From an uncultured Prevotellaceae bacterium (lineage in GTDB: Bacteria; Bacteroidota; Bacteroidia; Bacteroidales; Muribaculaceae), in NCBI GenBank assembly GCA_937892085.1, contig CALAVD010000141.1:1-5463 (forward strand): a stretch of 5,463 nucleotides of DNA, in the 5' to 3' direction. The notes under the pieces are model-generated. The model did no database searches, was not told the origin of the DNA, and saw nothing but the letters and a program-made list of their open reading frames with translations. A program made the position numbers and the translations under genes. The stretch's first letter is position 1, and the number at the start of each line of letters is the position of its first letter. Below are positions 5,080-5,463 of this stretch, in pieces.

Positions 5080-5463
5080 TTACAGCGTCTTCTGTACCTC
5101 GATTTCCTCGAAGGCCTCGACGATGTCACCAACCAAGAGGTCGTTGTAGCTCTGGATGCTGAAGCCGCACTCATAGCCGCTGGTAACCTCCTTGGCGTCG
5201 TCCTTGAAACGCTTGAGCGATGCCAATGTGCCTGTGTGGCGAACGATGCCGTCGCGAATCACACGCACCTTGCAGCCACGCTTGAGCTTGCCGTCCTTTA
5301 CCATAGCACCTGCAATGGTTCCCACCTTGCTGATGTGATAAACCTCCTTGATCTCGGCATTGCCTATAACCTCCTCCTTGATGTCGGGAGAGAGCATACC
5401 TTCCATGGCGCTCTTAATCTCCTCAATGGCATCGTAGATGATAGAGTAGATGCGGATATCTAC
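5080..5463 (-). CDS. infB: Translation initiation factor IF-2, C-terminal end (5' part outside window)
   Basis: IF-2 is the GTPase that brings initiator fMet-tRNA to the 30S subunit and promotes 50S joining. Only the last 127 residues are in the window; the frame is open to the edge at 5463. They cover the end of domain C1 (VDIRIYSIIYDAIEEIK, visible 1-17) and the C2 beta-barrel that binds fMet-tRNA. Highly conserved stretches are KVGTIAG (46-52), SLKRFKDDAKEV (82-93), GYECG (96-100) and VGDIVEAFE (111-119). The protein ends ..EVQKTL, close to other Bacteroidetes IF-2 sequences. The GTPase domain and N-terminal region are not visible. An intrinsic terminator follows the TAA stop. Confidence 0.97.
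   Translation of the reverse strand, partial: VDIRIYSIIYDAIEEIKSAMEGMLSPDIKEEVIGNAEIKEVYHISKVGTIAGAMVKDGKLKRGCKVRVIRDGIVRHTGTLASLKRFKDDAKEVTSGYECGFSIQSYNDLLVGDIVEAFEEIEVQKTL

Overview
The window reads as a stretch of a Bacteroidales chromosome, probably Prevotella-like. The evidence is a TAnnTTTG-type promoter (1252-1259), AT-rich gene leaders without a usable Shine-Dalgarno sequence, and Bacteroidetes-type POT transporters, FolK and IF2. The genus is inference; no rRNA or other decisive marker is present.

Layout. Positions 1-1083 (+) hold the 3' two-thirds of a proton-coupled oligopeptide transporter (POT/PTR2 family), followed by a strong intrinsic terminator (1116-1155). Positions 1165-2788 form a self-contained cassette: a perfect 76-bp direct repeat, a Bacteroidetes-type promoter, one gene for an archaeal-type AAA+ ATPase fused to a DUF234-type PD-(D/E)XK nuclease-like domain (1276-2700, +), then the identical 76-bp repeat. 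Each repeat contains a 17/18-bp inverted repeat. A second, complete POT transporter (2842-4392, +) starts 53 bp after the second repeat and ends in its own terminator (4411-4443). The minus strand then carries folK (4528-5001) and the 3' end of infB (5080-5463), separated by an intrinsic terminator (5030-5068).

How it fits together. Two POT paralogues in the same orientation probably import di/tripeptides, which fits a peptide-using anaerobe. folK (folate synthesis) and infB (translation initiation) are housekeeping genes converging on the second transporter. The ATPase-nuclease gene has no metabolic link to its neighbours and is visibly more AT-rich, using many TTT, AAA, ATA and TTA codons. 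With its own promoter and bracketing repeats it looks like an inserted unit. It is the most unusual part of the window: an ATPase-nuclease gene packaged between identical palindrome-bearing repeats, with no recognisable transposase. Whether it moves, by its own protein or by recombination between repeats, cannot be decided from one copy.
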